The notes: generated from the sequence alone by a model not told the origin. 64,000 nt of DNA from Blastocystis sp. Blastoise (GCA_039096225.1 JBBPEB010000014.1:947501-1011500), one strand, 5' to 3'; counted from the first letter of the stretch, positions 12,226 through 27,474 are shown. Translations and numbers: made by a program.

Positions 12226-14085
12226 TTAATATAATATAAAAAGTATACTTTTTCTTTTTGAGCATATTAAAGTTGAAGTGTTATCCACATAATTCTCATT
12301 CTGTTCTTGATCTATAACAGATATTTGTAAATTATATATATCATCGTGTGTTTCTAAAATAGAATGAATCGGAGAATTCATTGAATCAGAATTGACTTTA
12401 GTTCTTGTTACTAATGTATCCATAATTAATGGATTATTATTATTATTATTATTATATATAGTTGAGTGAGTATTGTTATTATTATTATTATTGTTATTAT
12501 TATTATCTGAGATATTATTCTCATTATTATTATTATTATTATTACTCGTCATAATAGTAGAAGATGTTTGTATTGCATTCATTATAGAATGATCTTTTAT
12601 ATTAATATCTTTACAAATATTTATTTCTATTTCCTTATTCGACTGATTATTTTGTTTCATTATATCTATATATTGAATAATATTCTTAATCATTTTTATA
12701 TATTGTTCATCACAAGTACCCTGATATTGTTTACTTTGCAATAACCGTGAGAAAAAAGGAACTAAAGAATCATACCAAGGAAGAGGAGCTGAAGGATCAA
12801 AAAGACTCTGAATGTAGGGGACCGGACAATTTGTTTTTGTTATGGATGGTAAAGAAGAGGAACTATATAATAATATAATAATATATTATTTGTTCATTAC
12901 AGGAAAAGATAATCATAAAATTATTAAATGAATATTTAAAGAATAGTAATATATATATATATATATACTGTACAAAGTATTGTCTCATATCTATATAATT
13001 ATTATCAGAAATATCATCAGTGAATGTAGAGAGTGGTTCTGCTAATATTCCCATGGGAAATCTGGTATTATCTTCAAGAGAAGTAGATGAATTCACTGAT
13101 AACGAATTAATAGCCAATAATTTTTTAATGTATTTTATTTGGATAGCATGATAAGCTTTCTGTAAATTATTTAAAATACATTCTTGAGTTACTGTTGGTT
13201 GGAAATCTATTTATATATATATAAGATACATATAAAAAAAAGTTCTTAGGATGCTAATAATAATAATAACAATATATATATATATTTCATAATAATAATA
13301 ATAATAATAATATATATAAAATTACCACGGAATTCTATATATTTCAGTTTGGGAAACACTCCTTCTCGAATTCGTTTATTGAGTAATAGAATAATATTCT
13401 CAGACAGAAATGGATTAGAAGGAGGAACTATATATATATATATATATATATATTATGATATAGATTTACGTGGAAAAACAATTTCATGAATATAGGGTAA
13501 GCAATGGTGTTCCATCTCTTGGAATACTGTTTCAAGAATAGAGACAGTTAAGTGAGTATCATTGAATACTATATAACAATCGTATATAATATAATAACAT
13601 ATTTTTCAATAAGCATTATATATATATATATAATAAATACAAAAGAATTCTAGTTTTGGTGGACACATTGTTTGTTGATTATAAATACATTGAAAGAATA
13701 AAGGAAGCTGCGAGAACGAGCAATCACAACTATTTACTAGAGAACAAAGAGAATAATAATATCCTATTATTAGATATAAAAAAAAAAGAATAAAAAAACA
13801 AGTTTATGATAGTATAATAATATATACAATCATTATTAAAATGGTGTAGAGTGAATTGATTGAACGCGCCCCTAGAAATGGCGCCAATGAGATGATTTTG
13901 GTGGCACTTCTGGAAATATTGATCTATATAAATAATGACCAAAGTAGTATATATTCTCTTTATATATATACGTATTATTGAGAATATATACCTGCATATA
14001 TAAATGTTTTTAAATGAATAAAATCTCCTGCAGTTAATTGATCGAGAAACGCAAGTATAGAAGACCAATAGGACTTTATAGATAC

Positions 14086-14121
<36 letters not shown>

Positions 14122-14177
14122 CATATAACTGTTTGAATAGGTATATCACCATGAGCGGCAATTGATATATTATCATG

Positions 14178-14220
<43 letters not shown>

Positions 14221-15176
14221 ATATATATACTTGATATATCAAGATTTAATAATCGCGGGAATGCACCTCTTCTACAAGCATATAAGAATTCTAGTAGTCC
14301 AGCTAATCCTAAACAATTACCTATATATTATGTTCTTTGTTTATGAACAGTTGAATACATTTAAATATAAAAATAAATTAAATAAATATAAATTAAAATA
14401 AATAAATAAAAATTTAAATAAATAATAATAAAAATAAATAAATAAAAAGAACAATAAATAAAAATAACAATAAATAAAAATATATAAATAAAAGTATAAA
14501 TAAAAAAAACATCTACCATCTAATGATAATGTTGTGACGTTAGCGAAATCCCCCTTTTTGAGGGTTTTAAATGCTTCTGCATAATGATTGGATTGAATAT
14601 TTTCGTTGACTGAAAGAGAGAAATAATATTTAGTGATAATATAATTATATACATAATTTATATTTATTACTTATATAGATAATTATATATAATATATATA
14701 TATGTACACATAAAAATAAGAGTTTCTAAATCCTTCATACCAGTAGCAATAGCAGCTAATAACCGTGGGAATAATTCAGATGGAAATGTAGATCCTATTA
14801 TTTATATATTAAAGAATTATAATAGATATATATATGTATACCTTTAAGTAAATATTGTTTTACATGTATAAATGCATTTCGTTGAATAGCTTTAATATAT
14901 GCATTCCATACTGCAGGAGTAAATATATTAACTATATATATATAGCATAGATGACTCATAAATAATATTAATATAATAACTATAATATATATATATACAC
15001 TTCATAATAAACTGTATATTTTTCATGTCTCCCTCGTGTAAAGAATTAAATATAACTATATACTCCTCTTCTGTCAAAGGTACTATATATATTATATTTT
15101 ATATATTATATATATTATATATTTACAGAAAAAGTTAATAATTGTTTCATCTTCCATTTGTACGTTATATGAATCA

Positions 15177-15214
<38 letters not shown>

Positions 15215-15317
15215 CCAATTATTTCAAAGTCTTCTAATAAAGGGAATACATTTTGTTTAATTGATTGAAGAATTATTAAAACACTTTCCAAAGTAATCTG
15301 AGTTACTATACAGGAAG

Positions 15318-15354
<37 letters not shown>

Positions 15355-15788
15355 TATAGATATATATACATCCAGTAAGAATAAGTGTTTTAATTGAAGG
15401 GAATTGATTTGGTTTAAAACGAGAGAAAACAGAAATAATACTTTCTGGAGTAATATCATAAGAACCTATATATATAGAATAATTAAAAAGAAAAACAAAT
15501 ATAATAAATATAATAAATATAATAAATATAATAAATATAATAAATAAAAGAAATGAACATAATAAATAAATATATACATCCAATAAGAAGGAATTCAAGA
15601 GAAATAGATGAAGATTCAGCCATTTTAAAGAAGGTCTTAAAACCGTTGTCAGACATACCTAATATTAACGAATAGTAACAATAAGCCATAATATTATTAT
15701 ATGTATATACCGCATATAGTCATTTTCTTAAGAGAAGGAAGTGTATTATTATTAAACCATTGAGTGGATTCTATGGATGTATCTATAT

Positions 15789-15829
<41 letters not shown>

Positions 15830-16423
15830 TATATATATATACTCCATATCATGCATAATGATTGAGTAGTCGTATAAAACCCTTCGCAAATAAGCTTAAT
15901 AATCGCGGGGAGAAGTGAATTAGGTATCATTTCCGCTATATAATGAATAAAAATATTCATATATATACAAAAAATAGTGTGTAAGAAAAAGTCTTTGATT
16001 TAGTTATGAAATGAATGATAGATATATATTAATTAAGAAGAATATTATTATATATATATACATGTAGAATCGATATGTTTAAGATGAGTAAATTCATGAT
16101 CACAGGCCATAGCGTCTAATATACGATTGCAATCAAATGTAGAATATCCTATATATATATATAGGATATAATTGTTGTGAGGATAGACAGTGTTTATATA
16201 TATATATATATATATATATGTATACTATTACAGTGAATAGTTTCTAGTTGATAAAGTACATTGTTTGCAGTAATAAATTGATTAATATGAAATAGAGGAG
16301 GAGGAGGAGCAGGAGTAAATGCAGGATCATCTAAATAATAATAATAATAATAATAATAATAAAGATAATAATAATAAAGATAATAATAATAATAATAATA
16401 AATATAATAAAAATATAAAATAC

Positions 16424-16463
<40 letters not shown>

Positions 16464-16851
16464 TTTGTTAATAATAATAATATACCTTGAGGAACAAGGT
16501 CGCATGCTATATCTATATCAATAAGAGAAGGAAAGTGGTCTGTTGTTAACAACGATAAAAAGAAATAGGATCCTCTTAATGCATCAATTTTACTCTGTAT
16601 ACCAACTATATACATATATAATAATAATAAGAATTATAATAATAATAATATACATGTATTTCTGAAACTAATGGATCGAATAGTATTAAAAGTAGTTGAA
16701 TAAAATAATATAGCAAGACAGAAGCATAGATCATTTACATTATAATTATTTTCTAATACTAAAGAGTCTACTGTATAATTACCATCAACAAGAAATTGAA
16801 AACGTTTCGCATTTGAATATGTGAATATATCCATCGTATCAATCTCAATAA

Positions 16852-16889
<38 letters not shown>

Positions 16890-18388
16890 CTAAATAAATA
16901 TATATATATACGATCATTAAAATAGAATGTTTTAATATTTTTAAAATAGTGTATTCGATAGAGAGAAATTAAGTAGATTCGTACAGGAATAGGAATACTA
17001 TGTGCAACTATATAGATAATAAATATATTATATATAATATATATACGTAGAAATTGAATTCCTTCTAATAAAAGACATGCTGGATTGGTTAAAATACTTT
17101 GAAAAATAGGAAATGAATTCATATCTCTTATTTTTAATTCTGATATATAAAAATATTGTTGAGAATCTTCTATATAATTGAATATTAATATTATTATATA
17201 TATATACGAGAAACACTGTTATTCTGTTTATATATAAGCCAAATGTTACATTCAAGCCATAATTTTAATTTATAAGTATATCGATCTATATATATATATA
17301 TTATCTGTTATAATATTAGCAGTAATGAATAACATATATAAATGATATATAATATATATATGTACAACAAATGAAATAATTATAGCAATCTTTGAATAAA
17401 TAAGGAATATTTAATGATAATGTATCATCAACATTTTTTTGTGAATAACAAAAACCTATATATATATAAATAAATAGTAAAGTCAATAGAGTATATGATA
17501 TTCATATAGTATTTAGCAAATAGAAGAATATATATATATATAATAAATACAGTTAAATCCTACAAATGTAACTTTAAATAATTTAAATATATCTTTGATT
17601 TCTATAAAGGAAGATATAGTATTATGTTCATTGAAATCTATATATAGAAATATTTATAACATAGAAAAAAAATTATATATTCGCAATAACTATAATCAAT
17701 TAGTTTTGAATATATGATAATAATAACTATTATTATATAATAATAAACAAAAAAAGAATAAATATAATAAGAATAATAAACATAACATAACAATAACAAA
17801 CATATAATATACTAAGAAAAGTGAACGAATAGTGTTTATCTAGGGTTAATTGCGATTCATTCACAATAGGTAAAAAAGTTTGTCCGTCATATTTCGCAAA
17901 ATAATAAAATTCAATATCTTCTGTTTTAGAGACTAAAATGTATAATTCATTTTGAGATTTATTCAAGTATGACAATAATTTTGCTTTTAAATAATTTAAT
18001 ATGGTATCTTGAATAGGAGATTGGGGTATTCCGAGATATAAAGGTATGCATAAATAGATTTCAACTAGTTCTGATACGGAGAAAGTATCTATTAAAGAAG
18101 GCTCATTTAATACAGAATAGACATTCTTCACAGACTCACTAGAAAAATCAATATATGGCAATTCACCTTCATCAAACTGATATTTGTTTTCATAGGATTT
18201 CATAAATACACAATCTGGATATTTCTGTAGAAATGACAATGGAATAGGAAACATAACTTCATCCTGAAACCGGAATTCTACTATAAAGACATGAATATGC
18301 AGATATTATATGTGATTTATTCATTGATTGAATTATTAGGTTTCTCATTTATTTATATATAATAGATACCTGTATTTTGATTATCCAT
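12226..18388 (-). CDS. Giant BTB/T1-like leucine-rich repeat protein, about 30 exons
   Basis: Starts at ATG 18388 in a 19-nt exon (18370-18388). Exon 2 (17813-18280) encodes a BTB/T1-like domain (FRFQDEVMFPIPLSFLQKYP). Then about 26 exons follow between 17640 and 13325, nearly all entering and leaving in phase 1 and each encoding one leucine-rich repeat of about 27-40 residues with the pattern F-P-x-L-x-x-L-x-I before the split codon. One exon around 12968-13206 ends in phase 2, and the last (12226-12864) encodes a tail with an Asn-rich tract, ending TAA. I followed the frame through every junction and met no stop, so this is one gene of roughly 1,250 residues. The repeats probably form a curved protein-binding surface; partners unknown. 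Introns are (TA)n- or (TAA)n-rich. GC-rich words near 14248, 14758 and 15896 are discussed in the findings. Confidence 0.8.
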
Positions 18389-19525
18389 TTCATTCACTAA
18401 TTTGTAATAGTAATTATTTTCTAATTCTGAGATGACCTATGATTTAAAGTTATATCAGTATCTTAAAACTCAATTGAAAATGAAAAAATTAATGCTAGCT
18501 AAGTTTATATAGGATTCTAAAAACACTAAACTAGAAAAACAATAATTCAGACTTTTCACAAATTAATTATTTTGTTGTTTTTGTTATATTTAGATGCTAT
18601 TTGATTATTTGTATATTTCTTTCTTATTCTAAATAGAGTCAAGAGAAGAACTATATATAATATATGTAAATATAAATAGGAGATGGTAGAATGTTTTTTA
18701 TATGTTGAAGTATGTTGATAACTTTATTATTTATTCTACAATAAATCAGTTGATGCATATATGGGTATGAAGAATTATTGACTATATTGATACAATTATA
18801 TTGATTTGGTCATAAAACATATCTATAATTCATTTATTTTTATGTCAATACACTTCTATAATATTGATAATAGCACAAGTTTATTGTATACATTTAATAA
18901 CAGGTTCAAAAACATTAATACAAGTAATTCTATTTCAGCGCAATCAAGAAAAGAAAAGTGATATGTGTTGTTCAAAACAAGTTCAGGTTCTCTATTTGTA
19001 AAGATATATTTATTAAAAATGTGAATACTATGAATAGAAAATGAAAATAATTTTTATTTGAAACATAGAATATTTCATGTTTGAGTAGAACAACTTGATA
19101 AGATTGTAATGAGTTAGATAAACAGAGAATTTCAATAAATTTGAATAACAAATCTAAAGAAAACTTCTGGGCCTTAAGTACAGCATCGTTAGATATGATG
19201 AATGAAACTAATAATGTGCAAGATGACAATAGTATTAATTAAATATCAAATGGAAATGACACAATTGTCTCTTCGTTAATATAAAAAGTTACCCTAGTTT
19301 CTTGTTAACGAAAACGAGAACCCATTGAAAACGAATATATCTTGAAGATTCTGTATTTTGATTTGCGCACGAAAAAAATAATCCAATAATATACTTAGAA
19401 TTAACTTGTTCATTAAAAAAGAGCAAGATGCCACAAAATTGCTATTCTTTAAAAAATAATTAAATCATAGTTTTCTTCATTTAAAGTGTTCATTTGAATA
19501 GTATCTCTTAATATAATCTCTAAAC
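18389..19525. other. Intergenic with one doubtful ORF
   Basis: About 1.1 kb between divergent genes. The only candidate is an 85-codon ORF on the minus strand (18972-19229) rich in Leu/Phe/Ser/Ile. Its first 60 codons look less AT-biased than chance would give, but there is no recognisable domain, so I do not call a gene. Both flanking promoters must lie here. Confidence 0.4.
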
Positions 19526-21381
19526 ATGTATTTCTTTATGGATATTATTTTATCATTTGATTAGGTATACAAATCTTGAAGAAGGTCGTTCTACTTCTTC
19601 TCATGCTATGCTTCCTTTACCTCATTCTATTCATACACCCCTTGTGACTCGTACGGAAAGTCATGATCATATTGATACAACTCCAAGAGTGTATATTTAT
19701 TTTGTTTTTCTTTAACTTACATTATTTTTTTCAACTTTAGTTCGTCCTCTTATCGAAGCAATCGTATTATTTATATACTTATTTCTTTTAATTAAAAAAA
19801 TTATATATATAAATAGGGTCTAATAAGAACAGTACAAATTCGAGTCAATTGTATATTTATTATTTTTTTTTTGTCTTATTTCATTTTTATTCATTTAATT
19901 TCTTTATGTATGCATAGGTCTTTGAATGCTACTCCAGAGAATGAGGAAGTATCTTTAGTTATAGATGATAAAGAGAAAGAAATGAATTCTTTAGATATTA
20001 ATAATAATGAAGAATGGGTTTTTGATGATAGTTTTGCAAGAGAAAAATTTAATCATGAATTGTATGTAATCAATAATGATTCTCTAATTAATATATATAT
20101 ATATAGGACAAATAAAGAGGTATATTCAATTCTGTTTCTATCATCATTCTTTGATAGAAAACTATATTATATTTATATTCTGTGAATAATAGTATATTAT
20201 AATCTATAGTTCGCTTTAGAGTTCTTTTATGAGAAACAATACGATTTCTGGGAACAGCATATGTCTATGCCACTTGATCGATATATACTTATAGGATGGC
20301 TATGTGCTAATTTAGTATTTATGTTATTATAAAATAATATTATGATTCTATTATTTTATTAATGTATATATGATTATATTATTTTATTAATGTATATATG
20401 ATTATATTGTTTTATTAAAATTTATATGATTATATTGTTTTATTAATGTTTATATAATTATATTATTTTATTAAAATATATATGATTATATTATTTTATT
20501 AACATATATATAATTATATTATTTGATTAAAAAAATATAATTATTATTCCTATGTATATTATATATAGATTGGTTTTAGCTTAGCGATTTGGCTTGTTTG
20601 CTATCTTTTTGATAATTTTTTCTTTTATATTTTTAATTGTGTATTAGCGATTCGACTATTAAGTATTCTTCTATGCCTCATAGGAGCCATTTTCTTCAAA
20701 ACTATCATTCTTAATATTATATCCTTTATATATTATTATACTTATTATACTAATTTTCTTTATTATACTAATTTTCTTTATTCTGCTCATTAAAGTCTCT
20801 TATTTTATCGTATATATACTATTTTGATATTATTTATGATCAAACACATCCTATTATTATTTCTTAATTACTTTACTGTGATTATTTTATGATAACATTT
20901 CTGGTTATAACTGGTATTATTCCAGGTTTATATGCTTTAGGATGGATTGTTTTATTTCTATTTTCATTACTTTTCTTCTGGATCTATTTAAAATCATGTG
21001 AACAAGGAGAATGCATGTTTTATGATTATTTTAATAGTGAACCTCTTCAAATATGTTTATATTTTTATATTCCACTTATTATTTGTGGAATCATTGAAAT
21101 CTATTTAATTAGAAGAATGAGAATCCATGAAATTCAAAACAAAAAAGGTATATATATATAATTTTTTTTTTAATTCTTCTATTTATTATATATCATTATG
21201 TTAAATAGTATTCAATTATATTTATATATGATCTACTAATTATATTACATACATAGAATACAAAGTATTTATGACTCTTGCTAATTATTTCACTCAATTA
21301 AATATTGCTTATGATCAATATATGAAAGAGTATAAAGAACAAATTAAGAAGAATGCTCTCAGTCCTGTTGAAGAAAACTAA
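19526..21381 (+). CDS. Multipass membrane protein with a start codon split by an intron
   Basis: Best model: AT at 19526-19527, intron 19528-19564, then exons 19565-19690, 19741-19763, 19817-19850, 19918-20061, 20107-20119, 20210-20314, 20569 onward (3' end unclear), then about 20926-21147 and 21257-21381 (TAA). Phases agree for the first eight exons. The N-terminal 120 residues are polar and acidic. From 20210 the chain passes into hydrophobic segments (IGFSLAIWLVCYLF, LLSILLCLIGAIFF, FLVITGIIPGLYAL, LFLFSLLFFWIYL, IPLIICGIIEIYL), so four to six membrane helices. The FLVITGIIPGLYAL stretch recalls DUF872/TMEM230-type proteins, but length and helix number differ. The junction between about 20750 and 20926 is unresolved. 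No function assigned. Confidence 0.6.
20330..20568 (+). repeat. Tandem repeat of about 32 bp in an intron
   Basis: Six or so imperfect copies of a unit like TGATTATATTATTTTATTAA plus TGTATATA fill the intron 20315-20568 of the membrane-protein gene. Confidence 0.7.
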
Positions 21382-21881
21382 GTATATTTGTTTGAGATAT
21401 ATACTAAACATCAACAACATTTATTATCTCTTCTTTATATATATATATTTCTAGTATATGTTTTCTTATCATATGTGTAATTATGTTTTAAAATAGTTAT
21501 TCTATTCTCTTTCTTTTGTATGAGTATTTATATATATATATATATACAGTTTGCTTTATTAAAATATATTCTTCCTTATTTTTATCAAACCAATAAAAAC
21601 ATATATTTTTTTATATATAAAAATTTATATTGACCCATTATTCTCTTATTGAAATATTCTCTTTCTTCAAATTATGTCCTGATATTATTCTTTTTTATAT
21701 TATCTTCGCTTCAAACATATACTTTTATATTCTTTTACTTATCATATTCATTATTTCTTATCGTGTTACACCATTTATTGTTCATCATTAGCTTCACATT
21801 GATGGTTTCGTTCTTCTTATTTCTGTTTTTCATATAAAAACATTTATTTAAAAAATATTTATTAAAAGAAATAATAAAAAT
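21382..21881. other. Intergenic
   Basis: About 500 bases, T-rich, no supported ORF. Ends at the tRNA-Val 3' terminator, a T run on the minus strand just below 21882. Confidence 0.5.
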
Positions 21882-21953
21882 GACTCCGCCGAGGATTGAA
21901 CTCGGGATCTCTCGCGTGTCAGGCGAGCGTGTTTGCCACTGCACTACGGAGTC
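21882..21953 (-). tRNA. tRNA-Val, anticodon GAC
   Basis: On the minus strand the 72-nt sequence folds as a cloverleaf: acceptor GACTCCG pairs with CGGAGTC, anticodon stem CTCGC/GCGAG, and the T arm is CCGAG-TTCAATC-CTCGG. The loop is CTGACAC, so U33 precedes anticodon GAC, which reads GUC/GUU (Val). The body resembles eukaryotic tRNA-Val (TAGTGCAGTGG in the D region, i.e. an A box). A run of five T follows as Pol III terminator. No intron. Eukaryotes usually have AAC here, so a G34 Val tRNA is unusual. Confidence 0.92.
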
Positions 21954-22635
21954 TACTGAAATTTTGTTCCTTGTATACATATACTATGATGAAATAATTG
22001 ATACTCATTTCTTTTTTTTTCTTATTTGAACCAAAACGTTTGGTTAAATTGATTTTATTGTAAAACCAATTATTTTAAAATCATAAACAATCTTTTCCGC
22101 ATATATCTTACCACATAAAATATCAAAATAAAGAAAAAACTTTGATCACAATTAAGAGTATATACATATCATAGTAAATATATGTTGTAAATGACACAGA
22201 AAAATTATTTATATCTTAATTATTCTAAAAGGACACCAATTCTGGATTATCCACATCTAGAAATGATAAAGCATGGATATAATATTGATAATCATAAATG
22301 TCAATGATCAAATAACATATTTCAAAAACTAAATAAAGAATTCATGTCAAATATAATGACAACAAAGAAAAAAGAAGAAACAGAATATGTAAATGTATCT
22401 TGGTTTTGATTCATTCTTTTTCCCCTAAAAAAATCCGATTAATTACGGGTCATTTCCTCGTTTGTGTGTTATCATTTCAGTTGCTTTTGACCTTCTATAA
22501 TACCTTAGCTATAAATATATATTTGGTTATAACTATAAATTATTGTTTTTCAAGTCGCTGCTATTGTCTTTGATATATTATTTCTGAATTTCTACCTTGT
22601 TTCTTAATCATTTTCTTCTCTAAGTGTGTTATTAG
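21954..22635. other. Intergenic
   Basis: About 680 bases. No supported ORF. It contains the upstream regions of tRNA-Val (minus) and of the BTB-LRR gene (plus). Confidence 0.5.
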
Positions 22636-25600
22636 ATGGAGGATATATATTATTTTCGTTTCTCTGATCATGAATCAATAACATTGTCGAAATCTTTCCT
22701 AGAAAAACATCCAGGTAGTTTATTTCATCGAATCATTGGATCTGAGAAAAAAGATGGATATTATCAAATTGATCATCCATTTATGGCATTAAATATGATA
22801 ATTAACTTATTTGATGTTCCTAATTATGATATAAAAGAGAAAAGTCAAATAGAATTGTGTGAAATACTGCACACTCTCATTATATACTTTCCAAATGAAG
22901 AATCTATTATAGAATCTATTTTTAATTATCTTATTATAAAACTTTGTCAATATTGTGAATATAATAATATAGTTTTTTATCCAAGTATATCTCCAAAATC
23001 GATTACTTATAAATATATATCACAAGAAAATCCCGAATATCATATTGTCTTTCATAGTATATTATTATATGTATTCTTTATATTATATATTTTTATTATT
23101 ATTATTTGTAATATATTATTATATGTATTATTTATAGTATATATATATTTTTATTATTTTTTGTAATATATGATTATATAAATTATAAGTATTGAAAATG
23201 ATAGAATTAATAATACTAATAATAATAATATATTATTAAATATATAGAACCATTAGATGAACTATATTATAATACCAAGAATTATACACATATGTTTCTT
23301 TCTTTGTTTAATATCACAGAAATATCTTTTGAATGTATATATATATATATTAGATAGATATATAGAGTTACCTTATAATCTCTTTCGATTCATTTTATTC
23401 TCATTTTTATATGTTATTCACGTTATTCTAATAAATAGTATTATAATGATGATTGTCCTTATTCTTGGTATATATAGATTCATTTAAGGGACTTTTACTT
23501 TTTGATTCCATTATAGATTGGGAATTAATTCAATTATTTAAAAACTTCACTCTATTTAAAATCATTAATTTAGGTATATATAATATATTTATAATTATAC
23601 CTTATAAAAAATATACAATTATCATTGTATATATATTATATAGATTTAGAGAAAGATCCTTCTGAGGAATATGATCCTGAAACTCTATTATTCTACTTTA
23701 AACAAGGGGTACATAAAGATGATAATCAATGTATATTATTATTATTATCTTTTTTTATTTATTTGAATAATAATTATTATTATATTCTATTCTATAGATA
23801 AAGATGACATTTCATATATTTATAAAGAAGAGTATAATTGTTTGTATTATAAATAATAAACTATATATATATATAGATTTGAGTTAAACTCTCCATATTA
23901 TAAACAATTGGTTTCCAATATAATAAATCCATTGAAAGATCAATATATAGAAGAATTCACTATATGTATTTTATTTTTTTCATTATTCTTTTTTTATATA
24001 TAATAACTACTGTTTTCTTGTATATATTTAAATAACTCTTTTGAGTTATTATTGTTGTTATATGTATATATATAGTATCTTCTGTGGATGGCACTGATAT
24101 GTCTGATATTGTCCATTTATTCAAAAAGAAAAAATATAAATACTTATATCGTCTTAAACTATCATCTGATTTTATTCTATTAAATACGCCTCCCAAACTA
24201 ATCAAGTCCTATATAACTGATTCTAGCTTGCAAAATATTAAGGAATTATATATATGTATATATACTATAATAAACTGTTATAACTTCTTTTTTTATATAT
24301 TTCAAATGTTAAATTTTTTTAATGTTCTTATTTCATAATTTTTTTCTCTCTTTTTTCTCTCTCTCTTTATATATATATATATATATATATATATCCTAGC
24401 TCTCAGTATATCTGCTGATGGTATATATTCACCAGCAACAAAGATGGCTATGAATCTCATTAAAAAGAATATATATCCACAACTTGAAAGCATACATTTA
24501 GGTATATAAACTATTCTATTTGTATTCTATTATATATAATAATAATAACTATATATATATATATATAGTACAACATACTCCAGTTGCTATAGATATGTTC
24601 TTCACTCCTTCCTCTAAATATCCATCTTTGAAATATATATATTGCTATCTCAATAATCATTGTATATAATTATATATAAGAACCATTCTATTATAACATA
24701 ATATTTTATATAATTATATTTAGATTTAATTGATGAAGAAGAAGATATAAAGTTATTTAAAAATATATATAAGAATACTAATGCTGTTGTTGTTTTTAAT
24801 TATCTTAATTTAGAATGTATATATATATATATTAAATAGTATATTTTTCTTTGTATACATTTATAGATAATCCTTATAATTATGATTATATAACACAATT
24901 AGCTACACTCGCACAAGCAAGACGTTTCTCAATCAATAATAAGTTAATTATTCCTGCACGTATAAATATAGTATTATTATTATTGTTATTATATTATTAT
25001 TATAACTATATGAGTCTATTATTATATAATAATATATAATATAGAAGACACAAATCAGAAGCGAAGCTCTCTACTCTTTCTTCTGTTTGAAGATACTGTT
25101 ATCCGTACGGTTAGTACATTAGATGTACCAGGTAATTCATGTTTTATATTCTTCACTTTATATATATCGTAATATTATTATTAATTTATTGTTGTCTTAT
25201 AATCCATTTGTATTATAATTAATGTGTATATCTTCTTTATTATTATTATAATTATTATGAATACTATTATTATTATATACTCAGGACAATCCGAGTGCTA
25301 TTTATGTTTAGCATCTATTCTCCAGCAGCATATATTCTCCAATTTCCAGTCTCTTACGTTAAACTGTATATATTTATACTTAAACTATACATATATATAT
25401 TGTATTAAATGTATTAATATATTTTATATGTTGATATTAGATTATTCTTCTATATATTAATATTAAATTATTCTTCTATATATTAATATTAAATTATTCT
25501 TCTATATATTAATATTAGATTATTCTTCTCTATAAACTTATGTTTAACTAATTAGATATATATTTATGTAGTTCCTAAATCTATTCCGGATCTACAAAAA

Positions 25601-26347
25601 ATCATGGTTATTTTATCTTCTTTTCCACCACAACACTTGCCCACTATTGATACTCTTTACATTGACTGTATATTATATATATATGTAATTATAATAATTA
25701 TTCTTATAAGATATTTTTATTGATTTTTTCTTATCCATGAAATATCTTTATATATTTTATATTATAATGTCTTATCTATTTTTATATATAGGTCGATATG
25801 TTCATAAAGAGCTAGTTATATGTTTATGTGAATATATAAAGAATCAGCAATTTACTAATCTTAAGAATATATATATTAAATGTATATATATGTATTTATT
25901 TATTTTTGAATATTAATTTCCTATGAGTCTATTAGTATTATTACATATAAATTTTTTATATAGGTACAGAATCGACTTTCAGTTTATCACCGTTATTAAA
26001 TGCAATGACAGCGACAACACTGCCACTTCTTCAATCTATATCTGTAACAGGTATATATATATATAATAATTATTATTATTATTAAAAATTATATATTATA
26101 TATTATATTTCTCATTATATTACACTTGTATATAAACAATTTATTCTTGTAATAACTTTTTTCCTATATATAATAGGTAACTATAATACATATTTGGTTG
26201 ATAATTTGTTTCTCTCTATAAATACTTCCTTCTCTTCCTGCTTAAGGGAACTTAGTTTTAATCGTATACATATATATTATATTATTAATATTAATATTAA
26301 TATAATACTATTAATAGTAATTATTATTATCATTTTTATTATTATTA

Positions 26348-26389
<42 letters not shown>

Positions 26390-27442
26390 GCTTAAATAGA
26401 TTTTAGTATAACTCCTTCATTTATGACTTCTTTCTTCTCTCTTCTTCATAATAAATATATTCAAAACCTTAAAGAACTCTCTTTCAATTGTATATATTTC
26501 TTAACTATCCTCTATATTAAACTATTCCTATTCTATTCTTCACTATATTATTCTACATAATATCTATAATACTATTGATATAGGTTGTTCTTCTACTCCA
26601 GAATGTATTACTATATTATCAAATGAAATTAAAAACTCATCTCTAGCATCTCTCTCTGTTCTTAGTATTATTGGTATATATCTTTTTATATTTATCTATT
26701 TATAATTTTATCTATTTATAATTTTATTTTTATTTTTCTATTATATTTTATTTATTTATATTTTTCTATTATATTTTATTTATTTATATTTTTCTATTTC
26801 TTCTTTTTATATTTGAATCAATTCAACTATAATAGTATTATATATTATATAGAATCATCAGATATCTCTTCTATTTCTTTTCTTCCTCTGATTCAAACTA
26901 TAAACAAAACGACTATGCCACTGTTAACATCTGTTATTATTGGTATATATATATATTATTTATTTATTCTCTTATTATATAGTATTCTCCCTATTATAAC
27001 TACATTAATAAATATTTATATATATAGATAATCAATCGATTCAATGGAAATATTCAACAGTTTCTTCTGAATTCGATATGGAATTAGAACATTCTAAAGA
27101 AGATATCTATAAGGATATTGAGTATCAAAAGAATATATATAAACTAGAACAGATATTAAAAGATAATCATAATCCAATTATTCAAGAATCCCTAAATAAT
27201 TTTATTTCATTTTATACAACATATTGCGAAACAATTCATCCTGACACAACATTATCCGATAGTGAGTCTTTTAGTAGCTTATCAGATGATATTATTGAAC
27301 ATTCTGAGATTCCCGTGGTTAAATGTGAATCTTCACAAACATCATTTCCTTCTATAAATCATAGTATATCAAGTACAATCAGTACAGATCATTCTACGAC
27401 TATTAATCAAAATATATCCTCAATACCTATGATTAGTACAGG

Positions 27443-27474
<32 letters not shown>

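Noticed and set aside
12226-18388. Several separate small genes on both strands
   Set aside because: Every exon from 18388 to 12226 joins in phase without a stop, and the plus-strand ORFs here are shadows of AT repeats.
18972-19229. 85-codon minus-strand ORF
   Set aside because: No domain, no conserved partner exon and weak composition; kept only as a note in the intergenic entry.
21882-21953. tRNA on the plus strand with anticodon GTC (Asp)
   Set aside because: Only the minus strand gives a proper T loop (TTCAATC), D-loop GG and downstream T-run.
21735-21980. 81-codon ORF covering tRNA-Val
   Set aside because: It is the translated tRNA plus AT flanks. The cloverleaf explains the sequence.
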